A stretch of DNA of 64,000 nt, from the NCBI GenBank assembly GCA_963751355.1, contig CAVVVS010000014.1, positions 1 to 64,000 of the forward strand, in the 5' to 3' direction. Within the stretch, counting starts at the first letter, position 1. Each line of letters starts with the position of its first letter. A model generated the notes under the pieces. That model was not told the DNA's origin. It saw only the letters and a list, made by a program, of their open reading frames with translations, and did not search any database. Origin of the DNA: CAVVVS01 sp963751355 (GTDB taxonomy: Bacteria > Bacteroidota > Ignavibacteria > Ignavibacteriales > Ignavibacteriaceae). Below are positions 34,858-43,782 of this stretch, in pieces. The position numbers were made by a program, and so were the translations under genes.

Positions 34858-36837
34858 ATGAAACGAAACATTTATATATTTTTTAGTTACGGTATTATGT
34901 TTTTGTTATTGCTTTTTTTACCAGACAAAGCATTCGCACAATCAACATTGAACTGTCAAACGTGCCACGGTACACAGTATAACACATGGAAAACAAGTAA
35001 ACACGCCAATACACAATTTGATGTCTCTACCGAACTTGAATCGGATTGGGCGGGTCAGCCGCCGGATTCGGTTATATTAGGTTCACAGGCAGAAGATTGC
35101 ATATCATGCCACTCCCCTATTTCAGTAACTTCAAACGGTGGAATGACTGAAACACAGGCTATGAATTATTTCTTTTCAACAACCGACGGTAACTATTCAG
35201 ACACAACAAAACCCATTAATACTGCCGATTGGTCTAATGTAACATGTACCACATGCCACAATCCGCCGTCAACACATCCGTCAGGCAATTTACCAACATT
35301 TGGTGCCTTTAATTCTAAAACCGTACAGTATGATTCGGTTACAACTACAAATGACCTTTGCGGAAATTGCCATGGTACGGTAAGACATCCGGATACCGAT
35401 CATAGAGTTTATGATGCGTGGCTTTCGAGTAAACACGGTCATAAAGGGCAATCCGATGTTGCTTCCGAATTAGCGACTGAGCATAGCGGCGAAACGCCTG
35501 ACCAGGTAATTAGCGGAGAAGATTGCATAGCTTGTCATGCGCCTACTTCGGTAAATCTCGACGGGGGTATAACCGAGGCAGAGGCATTGGGAAAATTCTT
35601 TTCATCAGCAAGCGGCACTTTTACAGCTGCTACCACACCTATGGATACGGTTGATTATCCCAACGTAAGCTGTATTACTTGCCATAATCCTCATGATCCG
35701 GATACATTATCATATTTTAACTCATCAACAAAATCCTATCAGCTAATGAGTTCTTCCGATCAGCTCTGCGGTCAATGCCATGGTAATTTACGGTTTCCCG
35801 ATACAGACCATTTAAGTTATAACATAGCTCAGGGAACAGGCGGTCAAAATGTATCAGATAAAACTTTCATGAGCGGAGTAAAGTGCATCGACTGTCATAT
35901 GTATAACACAGGTATAGACGGCTCCGCTTCCGCTATGTATAAAGGACATACATGGAAGGTGTTTGTAAAGGAAGATGACGGAAGTGTTGATGCATCATGT
36001 ACCAAATGCCATACTTCGATGTCAGCGGATTCTTCAATGGCTTTGGTTGCAAAATGGAAAGATGAGTTCAATGCTTTAGATTCTACTGCCGAAGCAAAGG
36101 TAACAACCGCTGCTAGTCTTCTAAAGAGTAGTCAGGATTCAAGCAATTTTGCAGAAGCTCAATTTAATATGACATATGCGGAGTCGGATGAAAGCGGCGG
36201 CGTTCATAATCATCTTTACAGCAATGCATTATTAAATGATGCTATTTACAACGCAAATTTAATTATCAACGGAACTTTACCGGTGGAACTAACTACTTTC
36301 ACTGCAGAGTCTGCAGAACGTTCAATAATACTAAAATGGGCGACAGCAACTGAAAAAAATAATAAAGGATTTGAGATCCAAAAAAGTCAAGACAATGTTA
36401 ACTTTCAAAATGTAAAGTTCATCAATGGTTATGGAACTACAACCAAATTCCATTATTATTCATACACTGATAATTCTGTTTTAAGCGGATGCAGTTATTA
36501 CAGATTAAAACAAGTCGATTACAGCGGTTCATACAAATATTCTAAAGTGATTGAAGCATCATACTCATTACCGCTTGAATTCAGTATGTCGCAAAATTAT
36601 CCTAATCCATTTAATCCGGCAACTACGATAGATTACTCTGTTCCCAAAACAGGTACTGTAACAATAAAAGTGTATGATGTTCTGGGGAAAGAAGTGGCTA
36701 CTTTAGTAAATAGACAAATGACAGCGGGAAATTATAAAGTAGAATTTAATGCAAACGATCTAACAAGCGGTATATACTTTTACGAACTGAGAGCAGGGAA
36801 TTATAACTCTATAAAGAAAATGATTCTTCTGAAGTAG
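34858..36837 (+). CDS. nine-haem cytochrome c with T9SS sorting tail
   Basis: This 659-residue exported protein has a signal peptide (about 1-27) and a cytochrome region with nine CXXCH haem c sites between Cys33 and about residue 385: CQTCH, CISCH, CTTCH, CGNCH, CIACH, CITCH, CGQCH, CIDCH and CTKCH. The first sites recur as a unit ('W..SKH', 'DCI.CH', 'ITCHNP', 'LCG.CHG'), so the region looks duplicated, in the manner of c554-type cytochromes. From about residue 474 it has the 'LPVELTTFTAES' fibronectin-like module and a full T9SS tail ('NYPNPFNPATTIDYSVP' to 'KKMILLK'). The layout implies a haem protein delivered to the cell surface, so extracellular electron transfer is plausible; substrate and redox role are inference. 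Confidence 0.9.
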   Translation: MKRNIYIFFSYGIMFLLLLFLPDKAFAQSTLNCQTCHGTQYNTWKTSKHANTQFDVSTELESDWAGQPPDSVILGSQAEDCISCHSPISVTSNGGMTETQAMNYFFSTTDGNYSDTTKPINTADWSNVTCTTCHNPPSTHPSGNLPTFGAFNSKTVQYDSVTTTNDLCGNCHGTVRHPDTDHRVYDAWLSSKHGHKGQSDVASELATEHSGETPDQVISGEDCIACHAPTSVNLDGGITEAEALGKFFSSASGTFTAATTPMDTVDYPNVSCITCHNPHDPDTLSYFNSSTKSYQLMSSSDQLCGQCHGNLRFPDTDHLSYNIAQGTGGQNVSDKTFMSGVKCIDCHMYNTGIDGSASAMYKGHTWKVFVKEDDGSVDASCTKCHTSMSADSSMALVAKWKDEFNALDSTAEAKVTTAASLLKSSQDSSNFAEAQFNMTYAESDESGGVHNHLYSNALLNDAIYNANLIINGTLPVELTTFTAESAERSIILKWATATEKNNKGFEIQKSQDNVNFQNVKFINGYGTTTKFHYYSYTDNSVLSGCSYYRLKQVDYSGSYKYSKVIEASYSLPLEFSMSQNYPNPFNPATTIDYSVPKTGTVTIKVYDVLGKEVATLVNRQMTAGNYKVEFNANDLTSGIYFYELRAGNYNSIKKMILLK

Positions 36838-36865
36838 TACGTAATTGTTAATAATAATTTTTATT

Positions 36866-36936
36866 ATCTGCTGCGATTAAAAAATAGGAAGCTTTTGCTG
36901 AATGTAACCTTGACGTAAAATTTAATTGCAGCAGAT
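36866..36936. repeat. 16-bp inverted repeat after the cytochrome gene
   Basis: ATCTGCTGCGATTAAA (36866-36881) and TTTAATTGCAGCAGAT (36921-36936) pair with a single G-T position over 16 bp, loop 39 bases. It lies 28 bp after the cytochrome stop codon. Confidence 0.55.
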
Positions 36937-37003
36937 TTGATTTGCTTAATCATATGAATGAATTTCAATAAAAATTTAAAACGATTTTAAATATTATCTT
37001 AAT

Positions 37004-37041
37004 CTTTTTATAGTTTACTTTATGAAGTAAACTATAAAAAG
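37004..37041. terminator. 17-bp perfect hairpin, probable bidirectional terminator
   Basis: CTTTTTATAGTTTACTT (37004-37020) is mirrored exactly at 37025-37041 around a 4-base loop. Its A-rich and T-rich stem ends would give a U-rich 3' arm in either direction, which suits a terminator between convergent genes. Confidence 0.55.
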
Positions 37042-37108
37042 GTACTTTTCAAAATTTGTATACCATGCTGCGGTTTATGTCCCGCCCATTTTATTCCCTC
37101 ATTTCAGC

Positions 37109-37225
37109 ACATGTCACGCTGAACTTGCCTGCGTGTCTTTGAAACAATTCAACATCTCAAATTAGCATAAAAATGAGATTCCGAATCTCCCGAAAGGATG
37201 TCCTGGGCAAAGTTCGGAATGGCAC
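37109..37225. repeat. dispersed palindromic intergenic repeat, copy 1
   Basis: The stretch runs from ATGTCACGCTGAACTTG to AAAGTTCGGAATGGCAC with an inner CATCTCAAATT...AATGAGATTCCGAA fold. A related copy in the opposite orientation lies at 43711-43782. The pattern resembles the small palindromic intergenic repeats ('CATTCCGAACTTG...GGAATCT') found scattered in many bacterial genomes. Confidence 0.65.
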
Positions 37226-37291
37226 TTTTAAAACAGCGCCCTTATAAACTCTTGCTTATAGGAGGTGATTCTGCATTTGACAATTAAATAA

Positions 37292-38116
37292 TTAATTTCC
37301 GTCTTTCTTTTCCCAATGCCAGTGCCAGGGTTCAAACTCAACTCCCCATTTATTATTTCTCGGATAGGAAAGGTAGAAATTATATTTACCAGCATTTTTC
37401 AACATCCATTCATATTCGGGAAGCAGAGCAAAATCCCGCGCAGTCTGTCCCTTGCTGAAACCGTTAATGCCGTCTGCATTGGTAAAATCGATTGCATTAT
37501 CTTTGGGATCACCGTGCTGACTGTAGCCCGGCATTGCAATCCATTTAGCGTTTTCTCTCAAAGAATAATCATTACCCGGCAAATAATGAAAAAATAAATA
37601 TGCCTGCCTTCCGGGAGAACGATAGCCGGAATCTATATAAAGAGTTTTTTCTATGTCCTTCTGCATTTGAGCAGCCATTTTCAAATAATCTTTATAAGAA
37701 TGTTCGGGACAAAATTGAATGCCAGTTTCTCTGCCGCTTCCTAATTTATGTGATTGAATTTTTACAAGATCGTACGGTTTGTCTTTAGAATAAAACGGTC
37801 CCTTAAATCCGAGTTCTTTCGGATTGATTGCAAAAATTCTATCCGCAAAATTCCTCTGAATAAAATTGAGTGAATTCATCAATGAATCATAATCAACAAT
37901 TACTCTTTCATCTTTAGGGAGTGCTTTAATTTTTTGTTCAAATTTTTCGGCGACCGATCCGGCTATATATCTTTGCACATAATTTAATCCGTCCAAATCC
38001 GGTTTTTCAAAAAAACGAAAGGACAAAATTCCGGTAATAATTATGATCGGAATTATTAAAATTGCTAATATTATCTCTAATTTTTTCTTCATCAAATATT
38101 TAGAATTTCTATTCAT
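37292..38116 (-). CDS. D-alanyl-D-alanine carboxypeptidase, M15B/VanY family
   Basis: This 274-residue zinc peptidase anchored by one N-terminal helix (about 12-29) trims the terminal D-Ala of peptidoglycan stem peptides in the periplasm. The catalytic domain (about 130-270) has 'DSGYRSPGRQAYLF', the metal ligands His and Asp in 'GYSQHGDPKDNAIDFTN', and 'FEPWHWHWE' supplying the second His and catalytic Glu region. A longer-than-usual insertion, 'HGDPKDNAIDF' in place of 'HxxGxAxD', fits VanY relatives. It is a single gene with no resistance-type vanRS or vanH/A/X neighbours, so housekeeping wall remodelling is more likely than glycopeptide resistance. Confidence 0.85.
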   Translation of the reverse strand: MNRNSKYLMKKKLEIILAILIIPIIIITGILSFRFFEKPDLDGLNYVQRYIAGSVAEKFEQKIKALPKDERVIVDYDSLMNSLNFIQRNFADRIFAINPKELGFKGPFYSKDKPYDLVKIQSHKLGSGRETGIQFCPEHSYKDYLKMAAQMQKDIEKTLYIDSGYRSPGRQAYLFFHYLPGNDYSLRENAKWIAMPGYSQHGDPKDNAIDFTNADGINGFSKGQTARDFALLPEYEWMLKNAGKYNFYLSYPRNNKWGVEFEPWHWHWEKKDGN

Positions 38117-38423
38117 TTAGAAAAATTACAAGTCAAACATAAAAAAACATTTCTACAATTACACTCATCTAACTTCCATTTTTCCATACTTTAAGACGAT
38201 AGTAAAACAATTGACCGGGAGATTCAATGCTAAGAAAAAATAGTAAGAATTGGTTATTCGATAGATTTTATAACTCATTAGTAAGATGTTTGTTCTTTCT
38301 GACCTCAATATATTTACTTTTGAATTTTCTATGTTTATTTGATTAGTAAAATTATACTTATTATTTTCGTTCATTAAAAGTTTACTTAAAAAATATTTAA
38401 ACAATGAATAAAAGTAATTCATT
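38117..38423. other. divergent intergenic region
   Basis: This AT-rich gap sits between the carboxypeptidase and lipoprotein genes. An 85-codon minus-strand frame covers most of it but has AT-driven composition and no recognisable motif, so I do not call it. Divergent promoters are expected here. Confidence 0.4.
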
Positions 38424-38981
38424 ATGAAGAATCCGGCTGTACTATTTTTATTTTATTTAATAACAGTATTTATTATATCCGGATGTAAGACGCAGCAAAG
38501 TTCTTTTAAAAACAAATCTAACGCCGGGAACATTGGGAATTCTAAAATTATAGGAGATACATTATCAATTTCCTCAAAAAATGAACTGTGCCTAATTCAA
38601 GTTAAAAACAAAAACAGTAAAGAACTTTGGATTGGAAATAAACGAAATAATACCAGAGGGGAAATTATGGTACTCGGTAATCAGGACGGGATCAAATCAC
38701 CGGTTTGGTCACCTAACGGAAAACATCTAGCTTTTGTGGTATTTAATACTGAAGGGCACAGTCCTTTAACAACAACTCATGTTTGGATATCCGATGATAC
38801 CGGGGAAAATGTAAAAGAATTAATTCTTCCTCCACCCGATGAAAGATTTTCCACTTTTTCTCCAAAATGGAAATCCGACGATTCACTAATTGTCCGGGCA
38901 GCAACATTAAATCCAACCAAAGAACAAAAATATTTATATATTTTCGAGACGGGCAAAATAGAGAAATTCAATTCAAACTAA
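38424..38981 (+). CDS. lipoprotein with WD40/TolB-like propeller blades
   Basis: This 185-residue lipoprotein has the lipobox 'FIISGC' with Cys21 as the lipidated residue. The mature part contains one to two PD40/TolB-type beta-propeller blades ('SPVWSPNGKHLAFVVFN', 'VWISDDTGENVKELIL', 'SPKWKSDDSLIVRAAT'). That is too few for a closed propeller, so it is either a fragment or a partner in a larger assembly. It ends 12 bp before the next secreted-protein gene, which suggests co-transcription. Confidence 0.75.
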   Translation: MKNPAVLFLFYLITVFIISGCKTQQSSFKNKSNAGNIGNSKIIGDTLSISSKNELCLIQVKNKNSKELWIGNKRNNTRGEIMVLGNQDGIKSPVWSPNGKHLAFVVFNTEGHSPLTTTHVWISDDTGENVKELILPPPDERFSTFSPKWKSDDSLIVRAATLNPTKEQKYLYIFETGKIEKFNSN

Positions 38982-38993
38982 ACATGGGATAAC

Positions 38994-41060
38994 ATGATTT
39001 TAGAATTACAGAAAGATATCGCACGCATAATATTTTCATTTTTATTAATCGTGAGCACCTTATACGCGCAGAAAAATTCAGGAGCCATTTCACCGGATTC
39101 ACTGGTCGGGAATGTATACGGAACAGTGAAAGATTCCTTAACGGGACAACCAATAAGCGGAGCTCAAATATACTTGTTTACTAATCCTGTTGAAAAAGCC
39201 ACAAACGGAATTGGTGTAACTACAAATAAGGGTATATATGAACTTCCCGGTATAAATTCCGCAGCTAAACACGCAGTCACACAGAGCAGCGGAAAATTTC
39301 TAATTAACAATGTAAGAACGCCTGCTCCCTTCAAAGCGTATACTATAATCATCAATGCACCTGGATATAATACTTTAATTATTAACCAGGTACCTGTGAT
39401 GCCTGGTGCAGCTATGGCGCTTCAAGTTAATTGCCGGCTATCTAAGAACAGCACTAAAGCTTTGTATTTTGAAGGGAGTAATAAAAATGGTCCATTTATT
39501 TATAGAAATGAATTGATTGCTAAAGAATACTCCGAAAGAATTTTTCAAAAATCGAAGCCGAATAGACTTCAAGATGTTCAATACAGCATTTTTGCAACCC
39601 GTGAAGGATTAGTCGGCGCAACTTGTGCAAACGGACATGTAATTGTAAAACATGATCACTTTGTAGCATTGCCTTCATTCAGAGTTTTAAACAAGAATGA
39701 TAAAACTTATGATTTTGTAGTTAGATTAACTTATGGCAATAGAACCATTGTAGCTCCTGTCTGGGATGTAGGTCCCTGGAACGTTAAAGATGATTACTGG
39801 AATCCTGACACTTTACGTGAAATTTATAGTACACTTCATCATGGCGGTAAACCGGGGCTTGGTCAAGGAGTGCCGGAAGCTCAAGCTGCTTATTATGATA
39901 ATTACAACCAGGGCTGGAGCGGTGATTTTAATAACAGCGGAGGTGATTATTACAAAGTTAGACTTCCTGCAGGGATAGATCTTGCCGACGGGACTTTCTG
40001 GGATGATTTAAATTTGCCGGATAACGGTTTTATAAAAGTTAACTACCTTTGGCGTCCGGGAGTCAGTCTTGCAGATACCGTAACGGCAACTGATTCGATA
40101 CCATTGGCATTCGTTCCGGGCGGACCAATAATCGGCTACGAAAATAAAGGCAGTGAAGGCGTTATAATTAACGGACCTCAAAACGGAACATACAACGGGA
40201 CGTATTATATATGGTGGAAAGTTAAGTGGAATGATAACAGTATGGGATGGTCGTTTGAAAAAAATATCAGAAAAAACAACGATGCTTTTATAAACGTTAC
40301 TGTGAAAACAGATCCTGACAGCCTGAGCTTTTCAGCCGATGGGAAAGCTTATACATCCCCATACACTTTTAACTGGGTGAAAAACTCGAGACATAATATT
40401 TCAACAGATTCCCAGGTTTTGGATTCTAGCTATCAATATATTTGGCTTAATTGGAATGATGCGGAATCAAAATCTCATACAATTTATCCCGGCTCAAACT
40501 CAATTTTCATTGCAAATTTTAAGACACAATACAAACTCAATATTTCTCTCAATCCGTCAAACGGCGGAGTTGTCAGCCCTGCAGGTGTTTCATGGCAAAA
40601 TGGAAATTCGAATTTAACTATTACAGCCACACCTGCCGACGGTTATGTTTTTAAAAATTGGAACGGTGATAAAACCAGCAATGATAATCCGCTGAACATA
40701 AAGATAACTAAACCGTATAGTTTAACAGCAAATTTTCAATCAATCACTGCTATTAATAAAAATGTGCACGGCGTTCCTAATAAATATATTCTGTATCAAA
40801 ACTACCCCAATCCTTTCAATCCAAGCACTACAATTAAATATGCTTTGCCGGTAGAAAGTAACGTGAGAATAATTATATACAATTCTCTAGGAGAAGCAGT
40901 TGATGAACTTGTAAATAATACTGAGGAAGCGGGTTTTCATGAGGTAAATTTTAACGCGAGTAATCTTTCTTCGGGAGTTTACTTCTATAAAATTGAAGCT
41001 GAAACCATCACCGGGAATGCAAAATTCGAAAAAAGCAGCAAATTAATTTTATTGAAATAA
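38994..41060 (+). CDS. secreted multidomain T9SS cargo with 'WDVGPW' domain
   Basis: This 688-residue protein has a signal peptide (about 1-26), a carboxypeptidase-regulatory-like beta-sandwich (about 36-140; 'GNVYGTVKDSLTGQPISGAQ', 'IINAPGYNTLIINQVPV'), a central domain (about 190-360) with 'VWDVGPWNVKDDYWNP', 'GVPEAQAAY' and 'PAGIDLADGTFWDDLNL', an InlB-type beta-repeat near 510-580 ('NPSNGGVVSPAGVSW', 'ATPADGYVFKNW') and a T9SS tail ('NYPNPFNPSTTIKYALP'). I recall the central block from secreted proteins in Actinobacteria and Chloroflexi but cannot name a reaction. It shares a unit with the upstream lipoprotein. Confidence 0.75.
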   Translation: MILELQKDIARIIFSFLLIVSTLYAQKNSGAISPDSLVGNVYGTVKDSLTGQPISGAQIYLFTNPVEKATNGIGVTTNKGIYELPGINSAAKHAVTQSSGKFLINNVRTPAPFKAYTIIINAPGYNTLIINQVPVMPGAAMALQVNCRLSKNSTKALYFEGSNKNGPFIYRNELIAKEYSERIFQKSKPNRLQDVQYSIFATREGLVGATCANGHVIVKHDHFVALPSFRVLNKNDKTYDFVVRLTYGNRTIVAPVWDVGPWNVKDDYWNPDTLREIYSTLHHGGKPGLGQGVPEAQAAYYDNYNQGWSGDFNNSGGDYYKVRLPAGIDLADGTFWDDLNLPDNGFIKVNYLWRPGVSLADTVTATDSIPLAFVPGGPIIGYENKGSEGVIINGPQNGTYNGTYYIWWKVKWNDNSMGWSFEKNIRKNNDAFINVTVKTDPDSLSFSADGKAYTSPYTFNWVKNSRHNISTDSQVLDSSYQYIWLNWNDAESKSHTIYPGSNSIFIANFKTQYKLNISLNPSNGGVVSPAGVSWQNGNSNLTITATPADGYVFKNWNGDKTSNDNPLNIKITKPYSLTANFQSITAINKNVHGVPNKYILYQNYPNPFNPSTTIKYALPVESNVRIIIYNSLGEAVDELVNNTEEAGFHEVNFNASNLSSGVYFYKIEAETITGNAKFEKSSKLILLK

Positions 41061-41202
41061 GCGAATTTTCAAACAGGGTAATTTAATAGGTGTTGATACT
41101 AATTTCTGTTATAATTATAACAGCAGCACAAAGCTTTAATTTCGATTAGCAATTTTCAAATCCGCTAAGTAATTATTAGCTTGCCAGGTAAATAGGGGAA
41201 AA

Positions 41203-42018
41203 ATGAAATCATTGATATTATTTATTACCATTTTATTTATTAATTCTTCATATGCTCAAAGTTATGATGAAAATAAATCTCTGTTCAAACTAGGTTCAAC
41301 ACCTTTTATAAGTAAATCAAAAATTAACTTAAATTTATCTTACGGAGTAAACTATGGTTCACCTTCCTTTATTATTCAACAATGGGTTCTACCAAATGAT
41401 AAGAGAAAAATAATTTTCACCGATATCATTGGAAGCTTATCTATTGAAAATGAAATTGAAGTTTATGTAAAATATATTGAAGGTCATTCTCTTGCATACA
41501 ATTATTCTCATATTGGTGTAAATTATAAAAATGATAAATATAGATATGGAATTAAATGGAAGGTAATTAATTCCGATGATTATATCCCTGGTGCATCAAT
41601 TGAATTAAATTCGCATTACCCTATTTCTTTATCTGTTGGCTCCTCAGCGGAGAGATTCAAATATTATGTTTCCATCGACTGGGGGTTTTATTATATACTT
41701 CTTCCATATAGATATTCCATTGGATTGGCATATTCATTTATTGAAAATTTTAATTTATTTATTGAAGGAAATTACCAAGATTCCTGGGATGGTCGAATTC
41801 CATCTCAATCAGCGAGAACAGGTATAGATGTTTCGTTATTCAATTATGTTCATTTAGATATTGCACTTTTTTACTTCGGGTTTAACTTTACAGATATAAT
41901 TCCCGGTCGGAATGGATTAACTTGGCAGAATCCGGATTATATTATGGCAATGCCGGAGAAAAATAATTACTTTTTATTAAGCAGCAGTGTATATGTTAAT
42001 ATTGATATATTGAAGTAG
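41203..42018 (+). CDS. putative outer-membrane beta-barrel protein
   Basis: I do not recognise the family. The 271-residue protein has a signal peptide (MKSLILFITILFINSSYA/Q) and alternating hydrophobic/aromatic strands throughout ('RYGIKWKVIN', 'YYVSIDWGFYYILLPYRY', 'HLDIALFYFGFNF'), the look of an 8-12 strand outer-membrane barrel. AGGGGAAAA precedes the ATG. It has no T9SS tail. It lies about 140 bp downstream of the cargo gene on the same strand. Confidence 0.6.
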   Translation: MKSLILFITILFINSSYAQSYDENKSLFKLGSTPFISKSKINLNLSYGVNYGSPSFIIQQWVLPNDKRKIIFTDIIGSLSIENEIEVYVKYIEGHSLAYNYSHIGVNYKNDKYRYGIKWKVINSDDYIPGASIELNSHYPISLSVGSSAERFKYYVSIDWGFYYILLPYRYSIGLAYSFIENFNLFIEGNYQDSWDGRIPSQSARTGIDVSLFNYVHLDIALFYFGFNFTDIIPGRNGLTWQNPDYIMAMPEKNNYFLLSSSVYVNIDILK

Positions 42019-42298
42019 TTCTATAATGCAAGCTAATTAGGTATTCCACCCGACCGCATATTCTGGTCGACATGAATTAGGTTATTGAGGTTATCGGGTT
42101 AGTTGCAATGTTGATAGAAAATATATCACCTTCGTTATTAATACATGAGTCAAGTTTTGAGAACTATCCTCGGCTAAAATAGTTTTTAAATCTGTTCGCA
42201 TTTAAATCCGAAATTCCGGGTATTGGTTCTCTTAAATGAATTCAATAATAATTGTCGACCAATATTTCCTTTCAGGAAATTATTTGGAAATGAGAAAT

Positions 42299-42865
42299 TT
42301 ATTTTGAGCCAATAATTCCATAGTGATACGGAGGTAAAGGAATTACTTCACTGACTAATTTGAAATTAGCCTCCATTAACCAATTAATACATTGTTCAGG
42401 TTTCGGTCGAATTTTCAGCGAAGGTCCTCTCGGAGTATCAGCCGAATAAATCCAATGTATAATACCGATTTTCCCGTTTGGTTTTAAGATTCTATAAGCT
42501 TCATTCAATAGTTTAACCGGATCTTTGGTATGAAGGATATTAAACAGCATCGTGTAATCCATCGTGCTGTCATTTAGTTTTGTTCCTTCCTTTATAAAAT
42601 CAATTTGCCGTACATTAATATTAGGTATACTCTCTTCAGTTATTTTTTGTTTTAGTCTTTCTATCATTGAAGAATCAATATCCAACGCATAAATATTTCC
42701 TTTAATAATTTTAGCAGCCGGAATTGTAAACGTACCGTAGCCGGAGCCGAATTCGAGCGCATTTTTTATTGTACCGTCAAATTGAAGTTTTGAAAGAATC
42801 ATGTCAGGATTGAAAAAAGATTCCCAATAAGATTCTTCCGGCATTCCGCTTTCTCTAATTTTCAT
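42299..42865 (-). CDS. class I SAM-dependent methyltransferase
   Basis: This 188-residue Rossmann-fold methyltransferase shows motif I 'ALEFGSGYGTFTIPAA' (about 38-53), the acidic SAM-ribose binder 'YALDIDSSMIERLKQK', motif IV region 'YTMLFNILHTKDPVKLL' and 'RILKPNGKIGIIHW'. It resembles the UbiE/arsenite-type small methyltransferases, but no substrate-specific residues can be read. It stands alone on the minus strand. Confidence 0.8.
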   Translation of the reverse strand: MKIRESGMPEESYWESFFNPDMILSKLQFDGTIKNALEFGSGYGTFTIPAAKIIKGNIYALDIDSSMIERLKQKITEESIPNINVRQIDFIKEGTKLNDSTMDYTMLFNILHTKDPVKLLNEAYRILKPNGKIGIIHWIYSADTPRGPSLKIRPKPEQCINWLMEANFKLVSEVIPLPPYHYGIIGSK

Positions 42866-43077
42866 AAATTTATTGTTCTTTGCAGATAGTTACCAATATA
42901 TTAACTCTATAGTTAGATGATATTTTTTACATGATTTGCAAAAGTAAGCAAAATTATACCTTCTTCCCGATAAATCCACAAATTGATATTAGTAAAATTC
43001 TGATTTATTTATAAAATCTTTGTTCATCTTTTTATTTTACGTTCGGCTGCCGCTCGAAATAATCTTTCATCTTTTCA

Positions 43078-43629
43078 TTATTCATGACTTCTGGCATCGT
43101 TTCCGTGATCTTTCAACTGAGCCGCGAACCAGACATGAAATGCATTGATCACAGTTGAATCATCGGATGTAAACGTAAGCTGAGCCCCATCAGATAATAT
43201 TTTGTAAACCACTTTAAATTTACCTTTTGATTGCGTCAGTACTTTCAAACCCGGCATATTCACTCCGTGAAGGGTTTGAGGATCTCTGAATTCGGCTTTT
43301 GAAAATAAATTACTTTCCTTCTTAAGATGTTTCCTAATTAATCCGATTTGTTCCCTATCTTTTTCATCTTTCGCTTTTATCATTAATACACCGCCATTAT
43401 TTGTGTCAATAAAATAATGCGTAACTTTGCTCATATTAAAAGGCATAACCATGTGGCTTCTCGAATGAATCATTCGCCTGCGCATCATCAAAGTGGAATC
43501 ATTCATTTTCTTCTTTTCATTCTTCGTGTTCTGCTGCGCTAATGAAATATTAAAAATGAACAATGATAAACCAAACGATAAAATGAGAATGTATATCATA
43601 TGTACCCGGTTATTATTACGAATTTTCAT
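43078..43629 (-). CDS. exported protein of unknown family often mislabelled as aspartate carbamoyltransferase
   Basis: This 183-residue protein has an N-terminal hydrophobic export segment (about 10-31) and a conserved domain (about 60-178): 'MPFNMSKVTHYFIDTNNGGV', 'DREQIGLIRKHLKKESNLF', 'DPQTLHGVNMPGLKVL' and 'AFHVWFAAQLKDHG'. I recall this pattern ('MPFDL..THxF...DGGVQ' ... 'HGxxMPGL' ... 'LHxWFDAQ..DHG') from a widespread uncharacterised family that some databases carry as aspartate carbamoyltransferase. It has none of that enzyme's carbamoyl-phosphate motifs (STRT), so that name should not be used. His/Met content hints at metal contact, but that is inference. Confidence 0.7.
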   Translation of the reverse strand: MKIRNNNRVHMIYILILSFGLSLFIFNISLAQQNTKNEKKKMNDSTLMMRRRMIHSRSHMVMPFNMSKVTHYFIDTNNGGVLMIKAKDEKDREQIGLIRKHLKKESNLFSKAEFRDPQTLHGVNMPGLKVLTQSKGKFKVVYKILSDGAQLTFTSDDSTVINAFHVWFAAQLKDHGNDARSHE

Positions 43630-43710
43630 TATAAATTATTCCCAAATGTTATTCTTGTTTTGTTTTTATTAACTCATGTTACCAACTGAAAGGGAAATAA
43701 CTCATTTTTG

Positions 43711-43782
43711 TAATTCGGAACTTTGCTCAAGTTATCCCTTCGATGAATTCGGAATCTCATTTTTTAGTTGTCTTTGAGAAGC
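43711..43782. repeat. dispersed palindromic intergenic repeat, copy 2
   Basis: TAATTCGGAACTTTGCTCAAG ... GAATTCGGAATCTCATTTTT ... TTTGAGAAGC aligns with the reverse complement of 37151-37222, with the same order of blocks and similar spacing. Confidence 0.6.

Larger units (their letters stand above)
36838..37291. other. convergent intergenic region with strong inverted repeats
   Basis: This stretch lies between the cytochrome gene and the carboxypeptidase gene. It contains a 16-bp imperfect inverted repeat (36866-36936), a 17-bp perfect hairpin (37004-37041) and a dispersed palindromic repeat (37109-37225). No gene was seen. Confidence 0.6.

Noticed and set aside
37292..38116. VanY-like gene and the VanZ-like gene (9553-9957) as a glycopeptide-resistance system
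   Set aside because: They are 28 kb apart with no vanR/S/H/A/X genes; both families are common in ordinary chromosomes.
38165..38422. 85-codon minus-strand frame before the lipoprotein gene
   Set aside because: Asn/Tyr/Phe/Leu-rich AT-driven composition, no signal or motif, and it occupies a likely divergent promoter region.
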